Notes: generated from the sequence alone by a model not told the origin. Numbered from the stretch's first letter, positions 1-5,957 are shown. The stretch: 7,389 nucleotides of DNA from Lachnospiraceae bacterium (GCA_900772675.1 CAAGRM010000110.1:1-7389), one strand, 5' to 3'. Translations and numbers: made by a program.

Positions 1-921
1 ATCTGTAAAGCCTTCGTGGCTCATCACATCTGCGAGATGCTGCATATGCGCGGTGTCCGGCACATCCGTCTCGCCGCTGAAACCGTCAAAATCGGTTCCA
101 AGGCCGATGATGTCGATGCCGCCGACGTTTCGCAGATACTTCATATGGCGCACCATATCCATCGTCGATGCCTTTTTCGTCGCCGGCTCCTCCTCGCGCA
201 GAAACGACGGACAGAAATTGATACCGGTGACGCCGCCACGCTCTGCGAGCTGATGAATCATTTCATCCGAAAGGTTTCTCAGATGGAAGCTCGCGCCGCG
301 CGCATTGGAATGGGACGCAATGACCGGACCTCTCGTATGTGCAAAAACGTCGCGGATTCCGGCATCATTTAAGTGTGATAAATCGATCACTATGCCGAGC
401 CGCTCCATCTCCTCGACAAAGGCAATACCGGTCGGTGTCAGCCCGTTTTCAAGATCCGGAAGATACGGCTTTCCCTCTTCCCGCGCCGGGTTCGGGAATC
501 CAAGCTCATTCGGAAAGTTCCAGGTCAGTGTGGAAATCCGCACGCCGAGATCGTACAGTGTGTGCAGTTTTTCGATACTGCCTTCGTAAACACCACCCTC
601 TTCGACGGTCATCACCGCACCTATTTTTCCTTCCTTCTGTACCTGCATCAGATCCGCATACGTTTTGATCTGACAAATGCGGTCCGGATACCGTTCCACC
701 TCTGATTTCCAGAGATCAGCCAGCTTTCTCACATGCTCAAACGGTGTTTCGTCTTTCAGTCCCTTCAGGAACGTAAACAAAGAAAAGCACTGGCAGAGGC
801 TGCCGCCCTTTTCCAGCTTATCCAGATTGATCTGAAGATCCGCATCCGCGAGATGTTCCTGCTTTTCCCTCCACTGCAGCGCCGGAATGGTGTCGCAGTG
901 CATATCAATTACCTGAAACAT
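1..921 (-). CDS. Membrane-dipeptidase-family (peptidase M19) dipeptidase, 3' end cut by window
   Basis: A zinc-dependent dipeptidase of the M19 family, which cleaves dipeptides and tolerates a D-residue at the C-terminal position. The reverse strand reads open for 307 codons, from ATG at 921 to the window edge. Full-length family members are somewhat longer, so only the C-terminal end is missing. Visible active-site elements are the DMHCDT motif (metal ligands H8 and D10), VEEGG with the likely bridging glutamate E108, DLSH (H183), ASHSN (H204), RNLSD at 215-219 and GTDFDG with D277. There is no signal peptide, so it is probably cytoplasmic, unlike the GPI-anchored mammalian enzyme. The start is supported by an AAGAGG ribosome binding site at 931-936, nine bases upstream. 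It is divergent from the AGCS symporter gene. The natural substrate cannot be read from sequence; bacterial relatives take varied L-X/D-X dipeptides. The family assignment is very secure. Confidence 0.95.
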   Translation of the reverse strand, partial: MFQVIDMHCDTIPALQWREKQEHLADADLQINLDKLEKGGSLCQCFSLFTFLKGLKDETPFEHVRKLADLWKSEVERYPDRICQIKTYADLMQVQKEGKIGAVMTVEEGGVYEGSIEKLHTLYDLGVRISTLTWNFPNELGFPNPAREEGKPYLPDLENGLTPTGIAFVEEMERLGIVIDLSHLNDAGIRDVFAHTRGPVIASHSNARGASFHLRNLSDEMIHQLAERGGVTGINFCPSFLREEEPATKKASTMDMVRHMKYLRNVGGIDIIGLGTDFDGFSGETDVPDTAHMQHLADVMSHEGFTD

Positions 922-951
922 GGCAATAATCCTCTTTTCTGTTTTTTCTCT

Positions 952-985
952 ATTCTATCATACTTCGCTGCATTCCTTCACAAAA
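952..985 (-). promoter_or_regulatory. Candidate promoter of the M19 dipeptidase gene
   Basis: Read on the minus strand, TATGAT (957-962) or TAGAAT (952-957) could be the -10 box. A weak -35 candidate is TTGTGA/TTTGTG (978-984), 15 to 16 bases upstream of TATGAT. The start of transcription would lie about 25 bases before the start codon. The -35 match is poor, so this is a tentative call based only on pattern. Confidence 0.4.
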
Positions 986-1000
986 ACTGGAAGAAAACAT

Positions 1001-1035
1001 AAAAAACCGCCTGGCTCATGGTAAACCCATAAGGC
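1001..1035 (-). other. Hairpin followed by a T-run on the minus strand, terminator-like
   Basis: On the minus strand, GCCT (1032-1035) pairs with AGGC (1009-1012) and ATGG (1027-1030) with CCAT (1018-1021), and a GG plus six T's follow at 1001-1008. The stem is interrupted by an asymmetric internal loop, so it is weaker than a standard intrinsic terminator. It lies upstream of the candidate dipeptidase promoter. It could stop stray antisense transcription coming from the symporter side, or it could be chance. Confidence 0.3.
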
Positions 1036-1054
1036 TAGAGAAAATATATCTTTC

Positions 1055-1090
1055 CGGAATCGCAAGAAATTTGGGGGTTCCGCGTTTTTT
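1055..1090 (+). other. Weak hairpin plus T-run upstream of the symporter promoter
   Basis: CGGAA (1055-1059) can pair with TTCCG (1078-1082) around an 18-base loop that contains GGGGG, and CG plus TTTTTT follows to 1090. This resembles a weak intrinsic terminator on the plus strand just ahead of the symporter promoter. It may insulate that promoter from upstream transcription. The five-pair stem and large loop make this a low-confidence call. Confidence 0.25.
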
Positions 1091-1102
1091 CTCGAAAAAA
1101 AC

Positions 1103-1130
1103 TTGCAAATCTCGTCTGAGATGATATACT
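1103..1130 (+). promoter_or_regulatory. Promoter of the AGCS symporter gene with an inverted repeat in the spacer
   Basis: TTGCAA (1103-1108) and TATACT (1125-1130) are separated by 16 bases, and a TG at 1122-1123 gives an extended -10 (TGnTATACT). Transcription would start near 1137, leaving a leader of about 70 bases. The spacer contains ATCTC-GTCT-GAGAT (1109-1122), a five-base-arm inverted repeat that fits between the two boxes and could be a repressor site. Confidence 0.65.
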
Positions 1131-1153
1131 TTTTGCATTGTGTTACTTTATGA

Positions 1154-1180
1154 AAGCACTGATCTTCCAAGAAAGTGCTT
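1154..1180 (+). other. Leader hairpin upstream of the symporter ribosome binding site
   Basis: AAGCACT (1154-1160) is perfectly complementary to AGTGCTT (1174-1180) across a 13-base loop. The hairpin lies within the predicted leader and ends about 15 bases before the ribosome binding site. No known riboswitch was recognised; in particular the conserved core of the glycine riboswitch is absent. It might affect mRNA stability or translation. Confidence 0.4.
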
Positions 1181-1195
1181 CTGCTTATGAAAAAG

Positions 1196-1202
1196 AAAGA
1201 GG
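1196..1202 (+). promoter_or_regulatory. Ribosome binding site that fixes the symporter start
   Basis: AAAGAGG at 1196-1202 is followed by five bases and then ATG at 1208. The reading frame is open further upstream to a GTG at 1175, but that codon lies inside the leader hairpin and has no Shine-Dalgarno sequence. The extra residues would add only a short lysine-rich stretch that is not part of the conserved family N-terminus. Confidence 0.7.
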
Positions 1203-1207
1203 TATCT

Positions 1208-2605
1208 ATGCTCCAACTGATTGAAACCATCAACAATGCCGTGAACAATTTTATCTGGGGTGTTCCGGCTATGATCTGCATTTTCGGTGTCGGCCTTTAC
1301 CTGAGTCTGCGCACCCGTTTTCTCCAGATTCGAAAATTCCCGTATGCGATCCGCACAACGCTCGGAAGAATGTTCCGCAAACGAGATGCTTCCGATGGCG
1401 CAATTACACCGTTCCAGGCGGTCTGTACAGCACTTGCTGCCACGGTCGGTACCGGTAATATTGCCGGTGTTGCCGGCGCTATCGCCATCGGCGGACCCGG
1501 TGCCGTGTTCTGGATGTGGATTTCCGCTCTGCTCGGCATGTGTACGAAATTTGCCGAGGTAACACTGGCTGTTTTCTATCACGAGAAAAACGCCAACGGA
1601 GAACTCGTCGGCGGACCGATGTATTACATCAAAAACGGTCTCAGCAAAAAATGGCATTTTCTGGCCTATCTGTTCGCTGCTTTCGGTGTACTGACTGTGT
1701 TCGGAACCGGAAATGCAACGCAGGTCAACACCATCACAACCGCAGTCAACTCTGCACTGATGAATTACCATGTGATCTCAAAGGACGCGATCCCGACCTC
1801 CAACCTGATTCAGGGTATCATCATCGCGGCACTCGTAGCGCTGATCCTGCTCGGCGGTGTCAAACGGATCGCACAGGTAACAGAAAAGCTCGTTCCGTTT
1901 ATGGCTCTGTTTTATATTGTCCTTGCCATCGGTGTAATTTTGCTGAATCTCAACCGGATTCCGTCTGTTTTCGTATCGATCCTTGAGGGCGCCTTCCGTC
2001 CCTCTGCTGTTACAGGCGGTATCGTCGGAAGCATGCTCATGAGTGTGAAAAAAGGTGTGTCCCGCGGTATTTTCTCAAACGAGGCAGGTCTTGGTACCGG
2101 TTCGATCGCGCACGCCTGTGCCGACACAAAAAAGCCGGTCAAACAGGGTATGTTCGGTATCTTTGAGGTATTTACTGATACGATCGTGATTTGTACCTTA
2201 ACTGCACTTGTTATTCTCTGCAGCGGTACTTCCATCACCTACGGACAGGCTGCCGGCGCAGAGCTGACCATCAGCGGTTTTACCCTTACATACGGAAACT
2301 GGGTTTCGCTGCTCACCGCGTTCGCGATGTGCTGCTTCGCCTTTTCCACGATTCTCGGATGGGGACTTTACGGTGCACGCTGCATCGAGTTTTTATTCTC
2401 CGAAAGAATCACAAAATATTTTATGGCCGCCTATGCGCTGGTTGCCATCCTTGGCGCCACCGCAAACCTTGGCCTGATGTGGAGCATTGCCGAGACCTTC
2501 AACGGCCTCATGGCAATCCCGAACCTGATTGCGCTCTTCCTGCTTTCGGGCAAGGTTGTGGAGCTTACAAAAGAATACTTTTCCGGAGAAGGCAAAACCC
2601 GGTAA
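1208..2605 (+). CDS. Sodium:alanine/glycine symporter, AGCS family
   Basis: A secondary transporter of the alanine or glycine:cation symporter family (TC 2.A.25). It imports alanine (often D-alanine too) and/or glycine with sodium across the cytoplasmic membrane. The 465-aa product has the usual family length and about ten or eleven hydrophobic segments. Family hallmarks are GTGNIAGVAGAI (81-92), GGPGAVFWMW (95-104), the following MCTKFAEVTLAVFYHEK segment, VGGPMYYI (134-141) and FSNEAGLGTGSIAHA (289-303). The TAA stop is at 2603-2605. The gene diverges from the M19 dipeptidase, whose reaction could release the amino acids carried here; that link is inference. No convincing intrinsic terminator follows, only a five-pair TTCTT/AAGAA hairpin near 2630-2643 without a T-tract, so some read-through into the next unit is possible. 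The exact amino acid and the coupling ion (Na+ or H+) are not determined by sequence. Confidence 0.95.
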   Translation: MLQLIETINNAVNNFIWGVPAMICIFGVGLYLSLRTRFLQIRKFPYAIRTTLGRMFRKRDASDGAITPFQAVCTALAATVGTGNIAGVAGAIAIGGPGAVFWMWISALLGMCTKFAEVTLAVFYHEKNANGELVGGPMYYIKNGLSKKWHFLAYLFAAFGVLTVFGTGNATQVNTITTAVNSALMNYHVISKDAIPTSNLIQGIIIAALVALILLGGVKRIAQVTEKLVPFMALFYIVLAIGVILLNLNRIPSVFVSILEGAFRPSAVTGGIVGSMLMSVKKGVSRGIFSNEAGLGTGSIAHACADTKKPVKQGMFGIFEVFTDTIVICTLTALVILCSGTSITYGQAAGAELTISGFTLTYGNWVSLLTAFAMCCFAFSTILGWGLYGARCIEFLFSERITKYFMAAYALVAILGATANLGLMWSIAETFNGLMAIPNLIALFLLSGKVVELTKEYFSGEGKTR

Positions 2606-2669
2606 AATTCCTTTTATCGCGGCGCATTCCCTTCTTCTGTAAGAAAATCATGTAAATTCGCCTTTTCCC

Positions 2670-2698
2670 TTGACAATCAGGTTGCTACACCTTACACT
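2670..2698 (+). promoter_or_regulatory. Strong promoter of the PRTase-codB unit
   Basis: TTGACA (2670-2675), a perfect -35 box, is followed after exactly 17 bases by TACACT (2693-2698), a four-of-six match to TATAAT. Transcription would begin near 2705, leaving a leader of about 70 bases before the ATG at 2776. This is one of the two best sigma-A-type promoters in the window. Confidence 0.75.
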
Positions 2699-2716
2699 GT
2701 TAAAAGTTTATAGCAA
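2682..2716 (+). promoter_or_regulatory. Inverted repeat flanking the -10 box and start site; possible operator
   Basis: TTGCTA (2682-2687) and TAGCAA (2711-2716) form a six-base inverted repeat separated by 23 bases. The arms bracket the -10 box and the predicted transcription start. The spacing of arm centres is about 29 bases, close to three helical turns, so it could bind a dimer of dimers. It could equally be chance; no matching known operator was recognised. Confidence 0.25.
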
Positions 2717-2775
2717 ACAGAATGAACTACCTATATGATGTTTACCAAAGAGGGAAAGCCGGGAGGAACTTTTGA

Positions 2776-3864
2776 ATGGAAAAATGGAATGAAGTAAAAC
2801 TGGTGCCGGAGTTTTCGGAACAGGGCGTGGACTGCTACCGCCTCGCAGGCGGCGATTATGAGAACGAATACTATGTCGTTTCCGAAGCAGAGACAAGAAA
2901 GCTTCTGAACACACCGGAGGTTGTCGGATATGAGGTTTATCACTGCCTGATTCCGTCTACCTCACAGATGCTTTATTATTTTAAAGAGCAGGGAAAGGTA
3001 ACCGCAGCCAACATCCTTTCCATCCTGCGCGGTGCTTTGAATTATCCGCTGGAGGAAAGCTGCTACCGTGAGCACATTCGTGTGCATGACATCAGCTTTC
3101 TGTCAAGTGAGCGTGTCTTCAAAGAAGAGGAGATCGCAGGTCTGGAAATCAAATACAGCAAGCTGACAATGGTTCCGGGAAGCACACTTCTGATCGGCGA
3201 TATCATCGCAACGGGTGAGACGCTGATCCACTGCCTGCGCTACGTAACCGATTTCTACCGTGAGCACGGTGCTTCCCTTCGCAACATTATCATCTTTACG
3301 ATCGGCGGCACAACCGGAATCAAAATCCTGGAACGTCTCACAAAAGAAATCCGCGAGTTCTGGCCGGAGTTTGAAGGCTTTATCACCGTATATTACGAAG
3401 GAATCTTCAGCACCTATCAGGACAAGGGCGTGTCCGGAATCAATCTGCCGGATGTCGATTTCTACTGGAAAGACGGTATCATTGCACCGGAGTTCCGAAG
3501 AGAAACGCTTTCCATGCGCGATCCGCTGTTTGAAAAATGCATCATCTACGATGGCGGTGCAAGACGCTATGAAATCCACGAGCATGTCGAGGAGGTTCTC
3601 GATTTCTGGAATAAAATGCTGGAGAGGGCCGACCGGATCGACTTCACCAGACTGCTCGAGGAGAAGCTCGGCTGCCCGCTTGACGCATCCTACGAAGAGT
3701 GGATTCACATCAATCACTACGAAAAAATCGATGAACGTGTGGCCAAATGGCTGTACCGCCAGGAAAAAGGCTATATTGCAAGCCTTGGCGATGCTACCCT
3801 GAAAGAAATTGCGGCTGAACGAATTGAAGAGTTTACCGCAGCACTTCGCAAATACATGCTGTAA
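2776..3864 (+). CDS. Phosphoribosyltransferase-like protein with C-terminal extension
   Basis: Not a protein recognised by name. It has the look of a type I phosphoribosyltransferase, enzymes that join a nucleobase to PRPP. ILRGAL (83-88) resembles the ILRAGL loop of uracil PRTase. LLIGDIIATGETL (138-150) resembles the PRPP-binding loop, although the first acidic residue of the usual pair is replaced by G141. GGTTGIKILE (177-186) resembles the PEGI..LE segment that follows in uracil PRTase. The region 201-229 may correspond to the base-binding end. Residues about 230-362 form a charged, probably helical extension of unknown role; the whole is far longer than the roughly 210-aa uracil enzyme. 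It is soluble with no signal peptide. The start is set by GGGAGGA at 2761-2767. It is followed 66 bases later by codB with no obvious promoter between, suggesting an operon for nucleobase uptake and use. The substrate is unknown, and a regulatory PRTase-fold protein is an alternative. Confidence 0.7.
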   Translation: MEKWNEVKLVPEFSEQGVDCYRLAGGDYENEYYVVSEAETRKLLNTPEVVGYEVYHCLIPSTSQMLYYFKEQGKVTAANILSILRGALNYPLEESCYREHIRVHDISFLSSERVFKEEEIAGLEIKYSKLTMVPGSTLLIGDIIATGETLIHCLRYVTDFYREHGASLRNIIIFTIGGTTGIKILERLTKEIREFWPEFEGFITVYYEGIFSTYQDKGVSGINLPDVDFYWKDGIIAPEFRRETLSMRDPLFEKCIIYDGGARRYEIHEHVEEVLDFWNKMLERADRIDFTRLLEEKLGCPLDASYEEWIHINHYEKIDERVAKWLYRQEKGYIASLGDATLKEIAAERIEEFTAALRKYML

Positions 3865-3877
3865 CAAAAAACCATTT

Positions 3878-3910
3878 CTTACGGTTCGCTGAATTTCGGC
3901 GAACCGTAAG
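3878..3910 (+). other. Perfect 12-bp intercistronic hairpin just ahead of the codB ribosome binding site
   Basis: CTTACGGTTCGC (3878-3889) pairs perfectly with GCGAACCGTAAG (3899-3910); a G-U and a G-C pair could extend it into the nine-base loop, leaving five unpaired bases. It ends ten bases before the AGGAG (3921-3925) of codB. Downstream there are only four T's, after CACAG, so it is a poor plus-strand terminator. On the minus strand it is followed by a T-run (A's at 3866-3871). It may be a partial terminator that lowers codB expression, an mRNA-stabilising element, or a bidirectional barrier. Confidence 0.75.
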
Positions 3911-3930
3911 CACAGTTTTCAGGAGATATT

Positions 3931-5175
3931 ATGGAAAAAGAAAAGAAAGTAAAAGATGTTGACTTCGCGGACAGCGCGGTTCCGGCTTCCGCCCGGAAAA
4001 ATGTAGTAACTATGTTTATGATCATGCTTGGCTTCACCTTCTTCTCGGCAAGCATGTGGGTCGGCCAGCAGCTCGCTGACGGCCTCGATTTCTGGGGCTT
4101 TTTGGGATCACTGATCCTTGGTGGAATCATTCTTGGTATTTATACCGGTCTGCTCGGCTACGTCGGTGCAAAAACCGGTCTGTCACTTGATCTTTTGTCC
4201 CAGAGAGCTTTTGGCGAAAAAGGTTCCTATCTGCCGTCAGCCATGACCAGCTTTACGCAGATCGGATGGTTTGGTGTCGGTCTTGCCATGTTTGCAATTC
4301 CGGTTTCCAAGGAGCTGCTCGGCGGAAGCACTGCGGCACAGTGGGGACTTGTTATTCTTGCCGGCGTCTGCATGACCGCCTCTGCCTATTTTGGTATCGA
4401 ATCTCTGACCATCGTCAGCTATATCGCTGTACCAAGTGTTGCCATTCTCGGAACGATCGCCATGGTCATGGCCGTAATGAGAGGCGACGGAACGATCATC
4501 GATCAGTTTGCAAAATCCAGCGGATCGCTGACTATCATCGGCGGTGCAGGTCTTGTCATCGGCTCCTTCGTTTCCGGCGGAACCGCAACTCCGAACTTTG
4601 CACGTTTTGCAAAGGACGGAAAAGCGGGTGCCATCACCACGGTTGTGGCCTTCTTCATCGGAAACTCCCTGATGTTCTTCTTCGGTGCCGTTTCTTCCAT
4701 CTTTGTCGGCGGAAACGATATTTTCGAGGTTATGGTCCGCCTGAACCTGTTCTACCTGGCTGTTCTCGTTCTCGGTCTTAATATCTGGACTACAAATGAC
4801 AACGCTCTGTACACCGCAGGTCTTGGTCTTGCCAACATCTTCCATCAGAGGAAAAAACCGATGGTTCTCCTTTCCGGTATCATCGGAACGGTTGCCTCCG
4901 TATGGCTGTACTACAACTTCTGCGGCTGGCTCAACATTCTGAACTGTACCCTGCCGCCGGTCGGCATGATTCTGGTGCTCGCCTACTTCATGAACAAAGA
5001 GGACTTTGAAGCCGATCAGCCGAAGCTTAAAACCGTAGACTGGTTTGCGGTTGCCGGTGTCATTCTCGGTGCCATTGTTGCGAACCTCTTACACTGGGGC
5101 ATCGCTTCCATCAACGGTATGGTTGTTGCCGCTGTATGCTACTGTGTCGGACAGGCCGTAAACAAAAGAAAATAA
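3931..5175 (+). CDS. codB: Cytosine permease CodB (NCS1 family nucleobase transporter)
   Basis: A twelve-helix transporter of the NCS1 (nucleobase:cation symporter-1) family that imports cytosine or a related base. The 414-aa product is close to the 419-aa E. coli CodB and matches it along its length from memory: VPASARKNV (17-25), MLGFTFFSASMW (32-43), LLGYVGAKTGL (74-84), TQIGWFGVGLAMFAIPV (109-125), VGS-like LVIGSFVSGGT (208-218), AFFIGNSLMF (240-249) and the highly conserved LGLNIWTTNDNALY (281-294). The start has a good ribosome binding site, AGGAG at 3921-3925. In E. coli codB is cotranscribed with codA, encoding cytosine deaminase; here no codA is present in the window, and a phosphoribosyltransferase-like gene precedes codB in the likely operon. 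Substrate preference could therefore differ from cytosine. A strong terminator follows. Confidence 0.93.
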   Translation: MEKEKKVKDVDFADSAVPASARKNVVTMFMIMLGFTFFSASMWVGQQLADGLDFWGFLGSLILGGIILGIYTGLLGYVGAKTGLSLDLLSQRAFGEKGSYLPSAMTSFTQIGWFGVGLAMFAIPVSKELLGGSTAAQWGLVILAGVCMTASAYFGIESLTIVSYIAVPSVAILGTIAMVMAVMRGDGTIIDQFAKSSGSLTIIGGAGLVIGSFVSGGTATPNFARFAKDGKAGAITTVVAFFIGNSLMFFFGAVSSIFVGGNDIFEVMVRLNLFYLAVLVLGLNIWTTNDNALYTAGLGLANIFHQRKKPMVLLSGIIGTVASVWLYYNFCGWLNILNCTLPPVGMILVLAYFMNKEDFEADQPKLKTVDWFAVAGVILGAIVANLLHWGIASINGMVVAAVCYCVGQAVNKRK

Positions 5176-5183
5176 GTAAAATC

Positions 5184-5240
5184 GTCCTGAATATGTTCCT
5201 GTATCTTATCTCCGGAACATGTTCAGGGCTTTTTATTTTT
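5184..5240 (+). terminator. Intrinsic terminator of the PRTase-codB unit
   Basis: CCTGAATATGTTCC (5186-5199) pairs with GGAACATGTTCAGG (5214-5227): 14 pairs with a single T-G wobble and a 14-base loop. One wobble and one G-C pair can be added at the base. TTTTTATTTTTT follows at 5230-5241. This is a clear Rho-independent terminator placed directly after the codB stop codon. Confidence 0.93.
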
Positions 5241-5258
5241 TCGGATTCGCGTTATAAT
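5230..5258 (+). promoter_or_regulatory. Promoter of the tetR-family gene, overlapping the terminator tail
   Basis: A perfect TATAAT -10 box (5253-5258) has TTTTTA (5230-5235) 17 bases upstream as a weak -35. That -35 lies in the T-tract of the preceding terminator. Transcription would start near 5265, giving a leader of about 47 bases. Confidence 0.65.
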
Positions 5259-5265
5259 ATATGCA

Positions 5266-5281
5266 TAACTCTGCATAGTTA
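5266..5281. promoter_or_regulatory. 16-bp near-palindrome, candidate TetR auto-operator
   Basis: TAACTCTGCATAGTTA is symmetric at 14 of 16 positions (TAACT-n-TGCA-n-AGTTA). It begins right after the predicted transcription start of the tetR-family gene, where a bound repressor would block transcription. TetR-family proteins commonly bind palindromes of this size at their own promoters. An overlapping repeat, TATGCA (5260-5265) with TGCATA (5272-5277), is also present. Binding by the adjacent regulator is inference. Confidence 0.55.
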
Positions 5282-5311
5282 CAATTTTCGAAGCGAAAGG
5301 AAACTGCCCGG

Positions 5312-5893
5312 ATGATCCATTCCACCGTATCTGCTCCCAAAGGAGAAAAAACAAAATACCGTCTTGCCGAATCCATGAAGGAGTGCATGAAATCAACCCC
5401 TGTCGAAGAGATCACCGTGCGCCAGATCTGTGAAATCTGCGGTGTTACCCGCCAGACCTTCTATCGTAATTTTCTCGATAAATACGATCTGATCAACTGG
5501 TATTTTGATAAATTACTGACGAAATCCTTCGAACATATGGGCCGCGGAACAACCGTTTTTGACAGTCTGGAAAAGAAATTTACCTATATTCAGAAAGAAA
5601 AAGCTTTTTTCGCCGCTGCCTTCCGCTACGACAAGCAGAATTCTCTGCGTGAGCACGATTTTGACCTGATTCTCGCGTTCTACGAAAATCTGATTCACGA
5701 AAAAAGCGGCAGTCCGGTTTCACCGGAAATGCATTTTCTTCTCGAAATGTACTGTCAGGGTTCCATCACCATGACCGTAAAATGGGTGCTTACCGGCATG
5801 GATCTGACACCTTCCGAGTTTGCAGCTCTTCTCGTCCGGGCAATGCCGGAAGACTTAAAAAAACTGTTCCGGAATCTGCAGCTGCTCTCTTAG
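5312..5893 (+). CDS. TetR/AcrR-family transcriptional regulator, DhaS-like
   Basis: A 193-aa DNA-binding regulator. The N-terminal helix-turn-helix is clear: KYRLAESMKECM (15-26), then ITVRQICEICGVTRQTFYRNF (34-54), followed by KYDLINWYF (57-65), a pattern typical of the DhaS-like TetR group with the TetR_C_8-type C-terminal domain. Residues about 70-190 are the predicted ligand-binding/dimerisation part, with the CQGSITMTVKWVLTGM segment (148-163) typical of this group. The ATG at 5312 follows AAAGGA (5296-5301) at ten bases. It sits between codB and the alcohol dehydrogenase, all on the same strand but separated by terminators and promoters, so it is a single-gene unit. Its targets are unknown; its own promoter carries a palindrome. 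Regulation of a neighbour (codB unit or alcohol dehydrogenase) is possible, but the same palindrome was not found at their promoters. Some relatives, such as DhaS, are activators. Confidence 0.92.
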   Translation: MIHSTVSAPKGEKTKYRLAESMKECMKSTPVEEITVRQICEICGVTRQTFYRNFLDKYDLINWYFDKLLTKSFEHMGRGTTVFDSLEKKFTYIQKEKAFFAAAFRYDKQNSLREHDFDLILAFYENLIHEKSGSPVSPEMHFLLEMYCQGSITMTVKWVLTGMDLTPSEFAALLVRAMPEDLKKLFRNLQLLS

Positions 5894-5957
5894 AGCGCGT
5901 GTCAAAGTGAGGCTTGCAGATTGCGGAAATGGTTTTTCAGACACGCTCTGGTTATTT
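5894..5957 (+). terminator. Long-loop hairpin after the tetR gene, terminator and possible dispersed repeat
   Basis: AGCGCGTGTC (5894-5903), directly after the TAG stop, pairs with GACACGCTCT (5940-5949) at nine of ten positions around a 36-base loop, followed by GG and TTATTTTT (5950-5959 region). It can act as an intrinsic terminator. The large loop and clean terminal inverted repeats also resemble a small dispersed element. A copy number cannot be judged from one window. Confidence 0.6.

Noticed and set aside
1151..1164. TGAAAGCACTGATC as a CcpA cre site
   Set aside because: Only the left half resembles cre; the central CG and the right half are missing.
1009..1207. Glycine riboswitch ahead of the AGCS symporter
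   Set aside because: The conserved glycine-aptamer core motifs are not present, and only about 70 bases of leader follow the predicted start.
2735..2797. Short frame with tandem ATG upstream of and overlapping the PRTase start, as a leader peptide
   Set aside because: No Shine-Dalgarno sequence precedes it and its codons show no run suggesting attenuation.
3769..3795. GYIASLGDA (residues 332-340) as the uracil-binding GYI-PGLGDA motif of uracil PRTase
   Set aside because: It is about 185 residues after the PRPP loop, whereas in uracil PRTase the motif is about 55 residues after it. Residues near 219-229 align better in order and spacing, so the resemblance is probably chance.
3103..3867. 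254-codon minus-strand frame opposite the PRTase-like gene (and similar ones opposite the symporter and codB)
   Set aside because: The plus-strand genes have promoters, ribosome binding sites and recognisable motifs; the antisense frames have none of these.
5215..5224. GAACATGTTC as a LexA (SOS) box
   Set aside because: The Gram-positive LexA box needs four bases between GAAC and GTTC; here there are two. The palindrome is explained by the terminator stem.
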